A DNA stretch of 64,000 nucleotides, from the NCBI GenBank assembly GCA_014773175.1, contig VXCM01001402.1:1-64000 (forward strand), written 5' to 3'. Positions 25,160 through 38,331 of the stretch are shown here, piece by piece; position 1 is the stretch's first letter, and each line of letters starts with the position of its first letter. The notes below the pieces were generated by a model that saw only the letters and a program-made list of their open reading frames with translations, did not search any database and had not been told where the DNA came from. The stretch is from Lucifuga dentata (Eukaryota > Chordata > Actinopteri > Ophidiiformes > Bythitidae). The position numbers and the translations under genes were made by a program.

Positions 25160-25252
25160 CATGAACAAGCAGTCCTGAGACTGCTTGTTCATGTTCTAAA
25201 GTTCTGTCTCCATTTTACATCGGTGATGTAAAATGGAGACAGAACTTTAGAA
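25160..25252. repeat. Two adjoining perfect hairpins (15 bp and 28 bp arms)
   Basis: First hairpin: arms 25160-25174 and 25179-25193, loop CTGA. Second hairpin starts at the next base: arms 25194-25221 and 25225-25252, loop GGT. Both are exact reverse complements. Such short-loop, mismatch-free structures side by side are rare by chance. They may be template-switch products, or a cloning/assembly fold-back. Confidence 0.9.
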
Positions 25253-28200
25253 TGGTACCCTGTTTTGGCTGGTGAGTCCTCAGGATGTTGCATCTATCTC
25301 CTAAAAATGGTAGCAGTGTGAACCAACCTGCTGAGTTGCAGCTAACATGTTTGGAGGTCTATAAATGCACTGCAGTGTGTGTCATCAAGAGCCTTGCATT
25401 AGCTAAACAAGACTTATTCCACGCACAACAGAAGAGCATTATATATACTTTTGCTCCATATCTCTGAGAGTACAAGCTAGAATTCACATTTCTGTCCTGC
25501 TGCCTTCGGTAAAGGGATTTAATCAACTCAAAGACAGGGACTTTCTATGGATAAGATATAGAATAAAATGGCCCATGTAGAGTCTGCCACAGTGCTGAGT
25601 TTTCCTCACAAATTGTTGAATTTTAATTTGCATGTCAATGTGCCTGAGGTTGAAGTATTTGTCTGATACCAGCCCAGTCTCCCACTGAAAATACCAAACT
25701 TTATTTTGCAGGTTGATAAATCTAATGCCAAAGGTTGAAATACAGCAAAGTTTCAGAGAGAAGGTCTGAGTGGAAGGTGGGTTGTGGGTGTGGAAATTGT
25801 ATGACTTAGCCATAGATTATGTTCAATGCCAACATTTTTAGTTGGCTGAAGATGCAAGATGCAAGGGCTGAAGATGAAAACATGAAAGCCTGTCGAGATT
25901 TGATGTTTCCTATTTATTGACAGAAACTAATGATGAAAACAATGTGCAAATATAAAAATAACACGATTAAAAGACTATGCAAATTTTACATAGAAGGAGA
26001 AGACGTGGAATATTTAGGGATTAAAATTAACAGCTCAAAGGACCAAAAGAAATACTGAAGGACAGGAACAACAGGAACAAGTGACAAACTACAGCTGAAT
26101 GTTAAAAGTCTTTTCAGACATGTTTTGAGCTGCAGTTCCTCTAATGGCCACTAGATCATGCAATAGAAATAATAGTCTCAGTACCAAATTTCAAAAATGT
26201 GGCAAAAGTGGAGGTCTCCCTCAAATTTTTGATGCAAAATTTTGAGCCAAACTTGCATAACTTTTTCTTTTGTTTTTAAATAGAGGAGTAACTGAAAGGG
26301 ACCCAAGGATAGCTGGACCCGATCTGGAACATAATTAGGCCCAACCCAAGTTGACCTGAGCAGACCCAAATTGAGAGAGAACACCAACACTGGCAGCAGC
26401 GTGATGCACTACCAATTAATGTCAACTTGTTCCTCATATGTCATGTTTTTTTGGGGGGGGGTTTTTGTGCACTTCAGTTCATGCTTTTTAAAAATGCATG
26501 TTAAAAAGAACATTTTCTGTTGCTTGTATCTGAGCTGATATGGAGTCTGCTTGGATCCATTCAGGTATAAGGCCTACTGACACAGTTTTGAGACCAGAGG
26601 CAGTGGTACTGGACCCTACCCAAATTAAGACCTAGGATCAGGTGGTCCTATAGGAACTGAGTGGAACCACGAAGACCACTAGAAAATGTACTATTCACAC
26701 AGGACTAGTATTACCTGGGAACCTCGTGAGTTAGGAGTTATCTCCAACATCTTTGTTATGAACAGGCACAGTCGCATGAGATAACACTCTATATTTCCCT
26801 TGACTTTACAGATCAAATCTTAAGGATTAAGTACTATCAACACAGCAATGAAAAGAAACATTTTAAGATTTATATGGCTGAGTGCTCACATGTATAGTGA
26901 GATTGGACCAGAACTTGAGCCCTGCAGTCTCACAAGTTCTGAGGAGGATGAGCTGCCAGTAGTGACAGAGATGTTCTCTTGGTGAAGTAGGAGACAATCC
27001 AATCTACAGCAGCATATAGTAGAGGCAATAATACCTATCCAGTGCTTAAGGCATCCAATTAAAAGTGTAGCATTGTCATCCATTCATTATTATCTCTCCA
27101 AAAGTCAATTCTATCACCGTGAGGTCTTAAAGGATAAACACGAAACAATCTCCAGCTTCCACTGATGTCAGAAGGTCAAAAAACTAAAACTGAACTCAAG
27201 TAAAACTAATTATCTCAGACATGTTGGAAAACTTTGTGAACTCATAAAAAAATGGCAATTTACGGATAGATATTAAAGGTAAACAGATCAATGACTGGGT
27301 CCTTAAGAAGCACTTGAAATGCTGAGTGGTTTTAAGTGGACAGAACAGAACCAGAAGCCACGGAGATGCAGTGAATTGAATAAAGTACAGAGTATTCAGG
27401 AAATCGACTATTTCATATGAAGCCTCCATTTTTCCCATAAGTCTTTCTGACTTGGAACAAGTCCTGGAGTCTAACACACTCAGGCCATTGCTTAAGAATA
27501 AAAAACATGCATGTGGCAGCCTCAGGGGAGGGCTGACAGGTAAATTGATGGTCCTCAAAATAATTTATCAGTTATGATAATTTAAATTATAGACTTGTCC
27601 AAATGTTGTATATTTTCAGCAAATACTTTAGCAAAGAGGCAGTAATGGCTGCTTTGTGAGTACTGCAGTTGAGGCAGTTGAGACTTCATTAAGTTGATGT
27701 ATTGTATTTTATGTCTGATGTATCTAAAAGAGAGAAATCATGCCGGAGAAAGTGTTTACAAGTCAATTTATGATTACAACAAAAAGCATCTCTGACATCT
27801 TGACTTTAAATATGGAAGGAAGATGACAGAGAATTATAATCACGTTGTGATGGCGCACGCTGACTAGTCCATGTTTGGTGTATTATCTATGATCGTCTTA
27901 AATTGTTAGGTTTTAAACAACCTGACAACATCGTAACATCTTTCAAATCCTGCATTCAGGACTAGACTCCAACCAGTCTCATATCATCTCAGCTCATGAT
28001 ATTGTCAGATAATAAATCAGACTTTTCACTGCGCTCTTGTTTACAGACGTACAAGATGTGTGAGAAATCAAACAATAAGAAATATTATGTTATTTTTCTA
28101 GCATAGTGAGACTTAAAACCAGCAAAGACAGGTACTTTGTTTTGACTGCAGCTTAAAAGCTGAGTTTATTGTATAGTGAGTGGGAGATGTTTTCTAAACT

Positions 28201-30888
28201 TCAAGCATAAAATCAGGGTCAACGTGTCAATTAAACTGACATAAACTGTATGGTTCTTTTATTGAAGTTTCACAGCTTCACCACAGCTTCATTTTACTTT
28301 ATATTTTGTTTCCAGGGATAAAACACTGTATCTGCTGCACCACACTCATATATAGGAATGTATACAGAGCTATAATTGCATATAATTACTGTGATTGCTA
28401 ACAGCAATGGGGTAAAGTGGGGTGGGCGTGGGTGGGTGGGGAGTACTCTGGCTCCACAGATCATAATGGGCATCCACAGAGTTTTTGAAGATGCTATAAA
28501 AAATATGATACCAGAGGTGGGAGGTACTGGCATTCATTGGGGGTGTCCCTGGCTTGACCAATCATGGGCCTCTGTCAAGGGGGANGGGGGGTTCAATGGC
28601 AGGCCTTCATTTAATCAGTGTAATGAAGAGTGGAACAACAATGCACAACGAGACTGCTTATCAGCACACGCTGTGTTAATGACTGAAGTGCCACATAAAC
28701 TGTAATTGCGGTAATCACAGGATGCATTTTCTTCAGGAGCGGCACTGTCAAGCTGTAAATACAACAAGGTCAAAAATGCTTTAATAATAATAATAATGAC
28801 ACTTTAATTTAACACTTGGATTACATGAATCTTCTCTGTCTTGCCATTTACACATCATGGCTCAAGCATGAAAAGGTGAAATTGTATCCTGCAGACATCA
28901 GGTGGATTCTGCAGACACTTTTGTTTACATCCCTTTTATTTTCAGTGCTGAGGTATTTTCCACCCCTTCAACTTTTCTTCCTACAGGCTTCTATCAACAA
29001 TTTTTACTGTCTCTCGGATAATGCAAGACAACTCCCTCCTTCAGCTGGTGTCAAGTAACGGAAAGAGGGATCTGTCAACAAGCACTCAATCTTGAATACT
29101 GACCACTAATGGCTCGACTGGCAGAGATACTGCCATGAGTGTAGGGACTTCAGACTTGTATGGGTTCTGATATGACCCCTGCTGTCATTTTCACGGTTAG
29201 TGACAAACTGCCACAATCCGTAATTACCAGGTTTTCATCTGGAGGGCCCAATCTTAAGATGCAGCTCCAATTATATCGGTGACCTGATCATAGATTACTC
29301 AGATATGAAGGGAAACAGCAGTGCAAAGATCTCAAACAGGAAGAAATGAGAGTGCATGAGATAAAGAGAGGAAGGGGAATTTAAAAAGACAAGCAGGCAG
29401 ACTGACAGAGAATGAAAATGAATAACTGGAAGAAATGCACTGAAAAATAACTAAAAATAAATTAATAAATACAGTCTGTGGTTAAAATTATTCTAGATAA
29501 AAATGAAATGTGACTATTATTTGCCCACAGAGAGCGCAATAAGGTGGATTTTACTCTGAGCTGAAACATTTGTTCATAGAAAATGATGATTAGCAGAAAA
29601 AACAGACTGGTAGCTGTATGCTATTTTGGGAGCAAAAAACATCTTTCTTCCATTCCAATTCCTTGAGAATAATCCTGGTTTAAATTCTAATGGGATTATC
29701 AGTGATACTCAATTGCTTTAAATCCAGTGTTTAAAAAAAAAAAAAAAAAAAACTCAGCAGGATATTGAGTGAAAAGAGGACTGGATGAAAGAAATGATGC
29801 ATTTCATGAAAGACCTGGTTGTTTCAAGATGGCTTTTTGTTCAAGTGTGCACTGAAGGAAATGCAAGTATCAATGGGCACAATCACATGCTATTGCATCA
29901 GACTCTCTGATATTGGGTTTTTTAGGCTGATACCAATATTTGGAAGTTTTCTGGGTGTCTGACTGTTTTTCATGCTATCTTAGTGTTACAACAGCTTTGG
30001 ATTTCAAATGTTCCATGAATCTGTTGGACACACTCTTCCAAGTTGGGGGTCAGAGCTAGATTTTGGTGTGTTATCAGTGCATTGTGAGGAGATTCTGGAT
30101 CTTGATGTCAGGAGCCTCTTTGTCTTTTCTTGGCCAACCTATTATACCAGCTGGATATCTGCTGACAGCATGTGTACTGTGCATGGTTCAGAAGCTGGAA
30201 GCAGGCTGCTTGTATGTTGGTGCTTTTCTTTCTTGCTGCCATTCTATATGACTGTGGAACCCTCAGGTACTTGAAACTGGCAGGTACTGTATATCTGTTC
30301 TGGGGCTTTCTGGTAGTTCAGCCCCTTTGGTCCTAATTATCTTCCCTCTCTTTGTTTCCTTCCAGCTATTTCTTTTCCAAATGACATCTCAATGTCACTA
30401 CTGCAGATCCTGGTGGATCAGTGCAGTGATGGCTTGCTCATTGTTGGTCTTCATACAGCTCAATGTTGAGCATGTAGAGGAAAAGGCTGATGGTGTCTCT
30501 GCTGTTCAACCTGTATCCACATTCACGGTTCATGACAACATCTTTGCACAACAGTGGAGTTGATAATGCACCAATTTAGCATAAGCTGTGCTTGGCGACC
30601 TCTTTGATGATCAGTTTTGAACTTGGGGTCACTGGCGTCTTGTATTACTCTCTAACCTGCTGACTTCTTGATGGAAACTCTTAGGATGTTGTTGACCTTG
30701 TCGAGTGTTTGGCCTTTGAAGATCCTTGTATGTGACAAAGACTTCATGGGCTTTCAGCAATCAGTCAGACTGTACATGACTGATCTGTCTGGTTTTACAG
30801 TCCCTTGTGACCGGTCCTTTTGCTCTTTCTTACAAATTCCATTCTGACCTCTGCTCATCTCACATCACTATACCAATTAACTATACGC
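25253..30888. other. Noncoding, with a dispersed repeat and oligo-G/A runs
   Basis: No confident gene. About 26280-26640 shares GACCC-rich phrases and ACACCAACACTGGCAGCAGC-like sequence with 62690-62830. A G run lies near 26453-26463, an N inside a G run at 28585, and oligo-A at 29733-29752. A short stretch near 26000-26050 (DVEYLGIKINS) hints at a trace of a LINE polymerase. Positions 30000-30830 contain coding-like but interrupted sequence that I cannot place. Confidence 0.45.
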
Positions 30889-30920
30889 ATTAGCTTAGAG
30901 GCTAATGCCTCTAAGCTAAT
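30889..30920. repeat. Perfect 14-bp hairpin, 4-base loop
   Basis: Arms 30889-30902 and 30907-30920, loop TAAT. It stands 39 bases before a TTAA-type MITE end. Confidence 0.85.
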
Positions 30921-30959
30921 TATGCTTCTAATCAAATTGATTTGGTGTTATTTCTTATC

Positions 30960-31253
30960 TTAAAGAACCATACCTGTGATTTTTTTTCATGTTTGACCCA
31001 ATATATACAACTGACAACCATTTTCCTTAACATACTACTGGATTGGTAAATATTCAGTTGTTTTGCCTACATTCCAGGACAATATAAAAATCAATTTGTA
31101 GAGACTTGAAACATGCTTGAGATAAGTAATCCATCATAGAGAACATGATGTCTATTAATATTTTGGCAAAGTAACTCTATTTAATTGATTCAACATGGAG
31201 CTGAAGAAAATGTATGTCTTCACCAAGAAATATAGTCAGAGGAGAAGATACTT
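30960..31253 (+). mobile_element. MITE with TTAA ends: left part
   Basis: Starts TTAAAGAACCATACCTGTGA and continues collinear with the copy at 40165: CATGTTTGACCCAA, then a CAACCATTTTCC block, TCAATTTGTAGAGACTTGAA, and ATGTATGTCT next to AGGAGA. The right terminus is missing. Confidence 0.75.
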
Positions 31254-32133
31254 TTATGTCTATTTGAGGTTGCTAGCAGTTTCTTTTGCACTTCATATGG
31301 TTTCAGTTCTGGACATCACATCCCAGAGTATTTCTTCCAAAGTTTTATTCTAAGAACTACATTCATAAATAGCTATTGTGTGTTAGGAAATCAAAAAGGG
31401 TTGATTCAGAAGTTATAAACCTAATATTGAAAGAGCTGTCACAGATTATTTTTCAGCACAATCTCTTTGCAACCCAACACATTTCTGTCAAGGATGCTTG
31501 AGGGATTTTATCCCAGTTTTATATACATCCTTTTCTTTGCTGTCTGCAGCTGATATGTTATCATTATCTGAAGCAGAATAGGTTCCAGCTAAAACCTCAG
31601 GGGACTAAAATCAGGTGAGTGGAGTGGGAGCTGAACTAGTTCAAAGCCACAGTCACAGCTAGCAGCCAGCAAATACATAACCACTGAACATTGTCCTAAT
31701 TTGTACATCTTGTACAACTCACACACCCTTGGTAATCTCTGAAAGGTGCAAGTTATAACCATTTAGATCAAATGAATGTAGTTAATGTGAAAATGCCTCA
31801 GAAACTATGTTACTTCCACAAAATTCCTTGCTTCTTTGATGTGTCAGGCTTCGAACCTATCAATCAGCCTTCATATTTTTAAAAAGATCCCTCAGACTTG
31901 ATTGTCGGAGTTGTGACAAAGACACAGCATGTACTGAGAAACTGTATTTTACAGTTGAACGACAAAACATTCTTCACAGACTCTGCTCCACCATCTGCTC
32001 GGCTGCAATGTTGCTACTCAGCCAACTCACGTGCTACAGTGGATTGTAAACACAGGAGACTGCTGGACAAATAATGTAATGATAACGCTGTTTAGAAAGC
32101 ATTTTCACTTGTTTTTTCTTGTATCATATTCTG

Positions 32134-32260
32134 TAGGTTTTTTTTTTTGGTATATTACTTACTGCAAAAATGGACATTTTGGAGCCACAGGGCGATNTAG
32201 GTTTTTTTTTTTGGTATATTACTTACTGCAAAAATGGACATTTTGGAGCCACAGGGCGAT
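32134..32260. repeat. Perfect 63-bp direct repeat around a single N
   Basis: Bases 32134-32196 and 32198-32260 are identical and separated only by the N at 32197. The likely reading is that two contig ends overlapped by 63 bases and were joined with a one-base gap instead of being merged. The duplicated open frame across it is then not real. Confidence 0.9.
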
Positions 32261-32779
32261 CATCCAGGAGTGCCCAAAATGCTAAAACTCTGAAATTAAT
32301 CTGTCACTCAAATACATCTGCCCCTTGATTTCCAGGTTTCAGCTAAAGCCCACAGTAATATTACCTCCAGGTTTTCAGTCAACTCTCATCATGCATTGCT
32401 AGACTCAAGAAAATATTCAATACATTTCAAATAGTACAGTATGCTACTTATATCTGTGTTGCTGCACATGAATCACATGAAGAAGCTATAAGGAATGTTT
32501 CTTATTGTGGTGTTTCTAACCTGGAGGGAGCCACTACACAGACCACATTTTATATTACAGGTTCACTGTATGTCAGAAATTATTTATGTCAGATTGAAAA
32601 TGATGATGCTGTTACAATTTTTGAGTCACATTTTACTCATCCTATCAGCTCCTGTAGTGGCCTATCCCTGACTGATGACAGTGATTTAGCAGCTCAGAGA
32701 GTGCCTGTCCTAAGTGGGGGGCAAAATTTCAGTCTCAGCTCGATGTTCTATAGGTGAAAAAGATCGTTTTCCTCAGAGC

Positions 32780-32780
32780 A

Positions 32781-32831
<51 letters not shown>
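32780..32831. repeat. (GA)n microsatellite
   Basis: About 24 GA units with one AAAG interruption near the left end. Confidence 0.95.
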
Positions 32832-32834
<3 letters not shown>

Positions 32835-33238
32835 TACACCTATATCTTCAATATGTATGATGTGTATGAAAGGAACCTTCTCATCTGTACACATGGAGTG
32901 CACTCTAATTGCCTGTTCCTATATTATTTATTAAACCTGATTTTCATACAGTTCCTAATGAGCTACAAATGACTTCTCTTTTAGATATGCCTGCTCATGC
33001 ACAAGATGAAATAGAAAAAAATATATATCATTTGGTAAGAAAATTGCATATTCAAACTATCATTTATTGTTTTTAAATCCAGTATCATGAAATAGAGTGG
33101 GATAGAGTGGTATGAATATGTGAATAGAGGCTTCTGTCATTTTAATGGGCTGGCGATGCAATTTTCTGACTTCAGTCCCACCCCTATAGTTAAGGTGCAT
33201 GTGTGTTTGTGTGAATGTCGATGTGCTCAAGTGCGATG

Positions 33239-33269
33239 AGGAGAGGGAGAGGGAGGGGGNGGGGGGGGG
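33239..33269. repeat. G-rich run with an N
   Basis: GA/GGGA units lead into a run of G interrupted by N at 33260. Length uncertain. On paper it could form a G-quadruplex. Confidence 0.8.
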
Positions 33270-34101
33270 TAACAGCAAGAGAGCTTACCTTCACGTGTGT
33301 AAGTTTAGTGAAATGAAGGACATTGCATGCTGAAAAATACTTTTCATCAGAATGCTGTGATTGTGCCTCTTTTTCAGTATCTCTCACATTCTAGTTATCT
33401 ACTTTAAGCAAAAACAACATCTCTCTGCGTGAGTTTTTAAACACACCAAGGCCAGCTCCCTATTTTCTTACTTGAAATGAACTTAGTTGGGTCTTAATGC
33501 TGTTCTTTCTCCTGCACTCAGTAATGGAAAAGATGAATTTTCATCTTTCTGTGAAATACTTAAATTATCTGCACTTCTTTCAGAGTACAGAGGATCAGAG
33601 GATAAGGACTGAAAGAGAATATGAGGATGTTTGAGAGTCTTGTGCTCAAATCATCCACTGACAGACAATGAAAAACAATTTTGATTATAAGGGTCATATT
33701 CATTTACTATCCATTCAACATACATATTATTTTGTCTCTCACAAACAATATGGTCCTGACCTCTGAACTACAGTGTTAGCACTATCACTATACAACTCCA
33801 CTTCCCAGTCCAACATTTGTCTAATGAATTCAGCAGCACATACCACATCTTCATTATCACCATCGTCATCATTGCAGCCCTAAGAAACCCCTGACATAAT
33901 GAGCAGTGGCAGATCACTGACCTGCCATCAGTTTATCCCTTAACTGAGACATTCAAACAATTATGACAAGTGAGACATCAGAAATAAATGTCCCTGTACT
34001 CATCACATTAAAAATTCTAATACTCAGGTGAGTTTTGGGGGCTGCAGTCAGTCGCCTTAGCGAGCTGAAATGATTTTTAAGATTTTATTCATGGCAAAGG
34101 C

Positions 34102-34128
34102 TTTTTTTTTTTTTTTTTTTTTTTTTTT
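34102..34128. repeat. Oligo-T run
   Basis: About 27 consecutive T, some 350 bases from the CpG-rich stretch. Confidence 0.95.
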
Positions 34129-34479
34129 GCACACTCAGGCTTTTTACACCCCGTTTTATCCTTGTCTCTTTATACGATTTAATTATCTCCCCTGACTCTC
34201 ATGTCGTAACACCCTTAAACCAATGTAACACTCATATTTCCCTGTGGGAGTTCATACTGTGTCTGAGGTACTTAACAGCTTATAAAAACCTTATCATCCC
34301 ACGCTGTGTCATTCTTCATTCCTCAAAAATTGTCCAACAGGGACTTAGAATACTCACTAGTGACATAATCATACTCTTTGCATGCTGTCACCAGATCTCT
34401 GATGAACTCTTCGATCCAAACTGTTTTAATCCACCTTTATTGGCAAACACAAATTTATCTTTATGTAATCTCATCTGCC

Positions 34480-35320
34480 GTGCGCTCAGATCCGTGCGTA
34501 ATGGTAACAGACGCGGACCCTTGGAGAAATCAGTTAAAAATAAATGTTCGTAAAACTTACCATGGTTTTCTCACGTGCTGAGGACGATTTTCTTCTCTGT
34601 TGCTTTTCAAGCACGTAAAGCAGGGATCCAGACAGTGTCCTTCAGTTACGCACGACCAGTATTTACAGATTGGTTGCGTTCAAGGAGTTCCAGCTGCTGC
34701 AGATGTTGCTGCTGCTGTATATATTATGTTATATTGCCGAAAGAGCTGAGATTGTCTCACGCACACACATACACACACACACACACTGCTAGAAGGCTGT
34801 GTGCGTCTCATAAACCGGTAAAGCAGGGAATGTTTAAAACCGGTCTTTTCTTTTTTTTTCAGTAAAATAGTAAAAATATTGCATCCCGGTCAATTAACGA
34901 TGCGTAAAGTCGCTTTTTCTAGAGTTCAAATCGTCAGATTGTGTAAAAGTAGAAAAAGTGAGATACCACTGGAGCTCCACCTCATGCATGGAAGCGCAGC
35001 ACGTTGTGAGTTGCCCTCAGCAACAATTAAACCCCCCGGGGAGAGAGACTGAGGGCTTCCGGCAGCTGATGCGATCCCTTACCCACTCTGCTCCAGACAA
35101 AGAAGAAAGACGTCAACAAATTGCATTAAAATGTGTTTCTCCGTAGGAGGTCTTGAGAAGACTGAGTTCTTCAAAGCTCATTCTGTGCGTCCACTATCCG
35201 CTGTGCGCGCATGTGCCCATTATAACCACACACGTGTGTTTGAGTGTTTGAGTTGTGTTTAAAATTCATCCCCTTGTTATATCTCGATGAGGTTCTCAAG
35301 ATCGGGTCCGAGGATCCCGA
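34480..35320 (-). promoter_or_regulatory. CpG-rich candidate distal promoter and noncoding first exon of htr1d
   Basis: By eye this stretch of about 840 bases holds close to 38 CpG dinucleotides, far denser than the surrounding AT-rich DNA and the only such island outside the htr1d coding region. On the minus strand a donor with intron sequence GTAAGT lies at 34560-34555. An AT-rich TATA-like stretch sits near 34719-34740, which would put a start site near 34695 and a first exon of about 130 bases. A matching acceptor lies 5' of the htr1d ATG. The region may instead serve an unseen gene on either strand; no conserved coding sequence is visible in it. Confidence 0.35.
34555..34560 (-). promoter_or_regulatory. 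Candidate 5' splice donor (GTAAGT)
   Basis: Plus strand ACTTAC, i.e. minus strand GTAAGT directly after ...CCATG. It matches the six-base intron side of the vertebrate donor consensus exactly and lies at the edge of the CpG-rich stretch. The exon side (ATG rather than CAG) is weaker. Chance matches to six bases are frequent in 64 kb, so position is the main argument. Confidence 0.35.
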
Positions 35321-37550
35321 GAGAACCCTGTGAGAGTTGCACAAATAGCAGGAGAGTTTAGCTTCTTAAGCAGTTAATTAACTTGTAGATAGCAATGGGA
35401 TGTTCGCATCAAGATATATGGAGATCCACAAGTGGTAACATTAAAGTGAAATCATTAAATCAACACTTTTAGTTAGCACAAATACACATTATGAAACAGC
35501 TTACAGACAAAAGTATGATGAATAACTCAAAGTGTGGTCAGTTAATTTTAATAATGTTTTAATACATAATTCATTTTACCTCACTGAAAATTAAAACAAT
35601 CAACATCAGGCAAAAAGATATGATAAAATTAGTAAACATAAATTCATAATAGTATTAAGTAATAATTCACACTCTCCTTGGGCCAGCAAGTGGACAGATT
35701 AGGCTGGATTCTGAATGGTAATGAACCTTTATAAGGCTATGGGGACCAGAGAAATTTGGACAGGATAAACCCAAGTTGGATGCTAAGTCTGCTGATGATG
35801 TGATTATTGCAGGCCAAACTAATTCTGAATATTTATGTAGCAAGTAAATCAGATATACAGTATATTGTGTAGGAAGTACAGAATTTCAAAATTTTGGAAA
35901 ATTTACTTTAAAGAGCATTTAGGCCAGTCAGCTTAATGTTGATAATTATGTGTCATCAAATATATTGCCTTTGCCTTAATACACATCAATATGTGCTCTG
36001 AGCTACATTTACTTTGTATTTTTCCTTGTTTTGCAATGAAAATAGATAAATCAAATACACAAATGTTCATTGTTACCCATGGAAAATTACAACAAATTAG
36101 TCTTACTTCAAGATTCTGTGTGTGGCTATAAACTGAATAAAGTGTAAATTCAGAAATATTAACTCTGCAGGTTTCTACAGCCTGACTTTTGGAACACCTA
36201 AATAAAAAAAATGTCAAATTTAAGTGGATCAATTGGAAAAACTGTAGATATTTGTAGGAGTTCTCGAGTTGTTCACCCACCTCCACTTCCTTAAAACTGA
36301 AGTTATTTAGTTACGTGAGTCAGCAAAAACTGAGTATATGTTGACGACTATTAGCCGGTTTGGTAGTGACCTCTTCCTTTTTCTGATAATACTGAAGCTA
36401 TAACTGCAGAGAGAAATGTCATGGATGATCTTTAAATTGTATACGTTGCTCAACTTTTGCTGAGATTTTGCAAAGGTGGCAATAATGCATCCCAAAGAAT
36501 GATTAGCTGCTATGGGTGAATGATAATGTTGCTGAGGAAGCTTTTATTTGGACAGACTGAGATGTTGGAGGGACTCAAAATATATGTGCAAACAGTGCAA
36601 AGCCATACAGCCCACAGAAAGTGAGACTATGTACTGCAACATATCAGACAATGGGCAGTTTGTGTTGGTACAGAGAATGAGGGACTGATGGATGTAACTC
36701 ATCATTAAAGTTTCTATGCATACTGTAGAATGGACAAAATTTCCGATAATAAGACAACCAATAGAATGCCTTTTTATCAGAAATACACCAGTTAGCCAAA
36801 CTTTTCTAATTTGATTGATAAGTTATGAGCCTGGAAGTGCTATGAATCTGTTTCTGTACAGCAACAGCATTCATTTGAGCCAAATATAACCTACAAATTT
36901 CAAGATACCAAGGGTCTGTGAGCTGTATAAGACCCACAAACTAGGCCAACATGCTGTTATTGAACTTGCGGGTTGCTACCTATTGAGGCTTTGAGCTAGT
37001 TCATTATCCTCCCTGCTCATCTGATTTGCCCCCTCAGACTTTCAACTCAACCCAAACAGGATAAAGCATGAAAAAGTCTTTAGCTGGAACCTGCTTTGTC
37101 TCTGATGACAATGTGGAGTTTTTGGACAGCCAAAAAAATGGATCTCTGGGATAAATTCAAGTCAAATTAGAATGACATTATGTTGAAAAAAAAATAACTT
37201 CAACACCTCTGAGTCAGATTGTTATATGCTAGGCTGAAAACTTATCAAGAAACCTGAACTTATCAATGATATAGACTATAAACACTACAGTTAGACCTAT
37301 TATTATTATCTGGTGTGTACATTTATTGATTTAGCCACCTCAATAAAGCCATTGACCTTACAGTGTGTCCAGTACTCATGCATTCTGTTTTCTTTACCTC
37401 AAATCATTTTAATAAAGGAACAGTTTAGGCTGTTATGGACTGCAGGCGTGTTTCTGTGTCTTAGAAATCCCAGTGTAACTTTTAGCAATTTCCCTTGAAA
37501 AATGTCTTCATATTTCTCATAACCATCTTTTTTGGATATCAGAGAATAAA

Positions 37551-37572
37551 ACTTAGAAGAATTCTTCTAAGT
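37551..37572. repeat. Perfect 22-bp palindrome
   Basis: ACTTAGAAGAA followed immediately by its reverse complement, with no loop and an EcoRI-type GAATTC centre. A dimeric protein-binding site is possible in principle, but nothing nearby supports it. Confidence 0.85.
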
Positions 37573-37795
37573 AAGAGTAAAGACTCTTGAAATTATTTTT
37601 ACATGATCCGTACTATTGCACAGAAAGAAGGATCTTGTTAGTTAATTAAATACTTTGATTGAACTGGTGTTTTTCCCCATCTCCTGTATATTTTATCATT
37701 AATTGAATCAATACCAGCTCCTTGAAAGCTAATAACAAGCACTTCAAGTGTAGAAAATGTTAATAGGGAACTGGAGCACATCATTTTATGCAAAA

Positions 37796-37796
37796 T

Positions 37797-37830
<34 letters not shown>
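37796..37830. repeat. (CA)n microsatellite
   Basis: About 16 CA units ending in CGCAT. Confidence 0.95.
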
Positions 37831-37833
<3 letters not shown>

Positions 37834-38274
37834 TAAAGGGCTGGTAGTCTTTTTTTTAAGTGGAAAGAAAAACTCCTGGGCTTTACTAAATGGACACTTT
37901 TACTCTTGCTCCAATCATCCATCTTCTCTGTGGGCAAAAGGCCAAAACTCATGGGAATGAGCTTCATGCTTCCTGCCCTTAGAAACGTATCTCTCTGAGG
38001 TCTGTTTAGCAGTAAGGTCAAAGGCGTTATATGTTGTGTGGATGTTCTCATATATCAGGTGATTAATTCATAATTAATGGTTAATTCTCATTCCTGTCTC
38101 TTGGAGAAACTTCAATGTGTTGTCCTGATGGGATGAGTGGAGTTGCAGGAGTTTTCTCAGTGGACACATCAACCTGTGGGCTGGCTGTGAGTCTAGCAAC
38201 AATACAAAAAGATTTAAAAAATCCCATGCTGTTTGATTCTGCTTTCAACCAGTTCCCTACAGGTGTATGTATGC

Positions 38275-38290
38275 ATGTGTGTGTGTGTGT

Positions 38291-38328
<38 letters not shown>
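38275..38328. repeat. Compound (GT)n-(GA)n microsatellite
   Basis: About nine GT units, then C, then about 17 AG/GA units. Confidence 0.95.

Positions 38329-38331
<3 letters not shown>

Larger units (their letters stand above)
31254..34479. other. Noncoding, candidate htr1d intron 1 (5' part)
   Basis: No gene recognised. It holds the N-flanked duplication at 32134-32260, a (GA)n repeat at 32780-32831, a G-rich run with N at 33239-33269, and oligo-T at 34102-34128. Confidence 0.55.

Noticed and set aside
25160..25252. microRNA precursor
   Set aside because: The 28-bp arms are perfectly paired with a 3-base loop, unlike a miRNA hairpin with bulges and a larger loop.
28294..28561. Pro-rich minus-strand open frame
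   Set aside because: No motif, runs across low-complexity G/C sequence, no splice sites that make sense.
30008..30563. Coding exons of an unknown gene
   Set aside because: The frames are short, interrupted and without splice structure; more likely an old mobile-element remnant.
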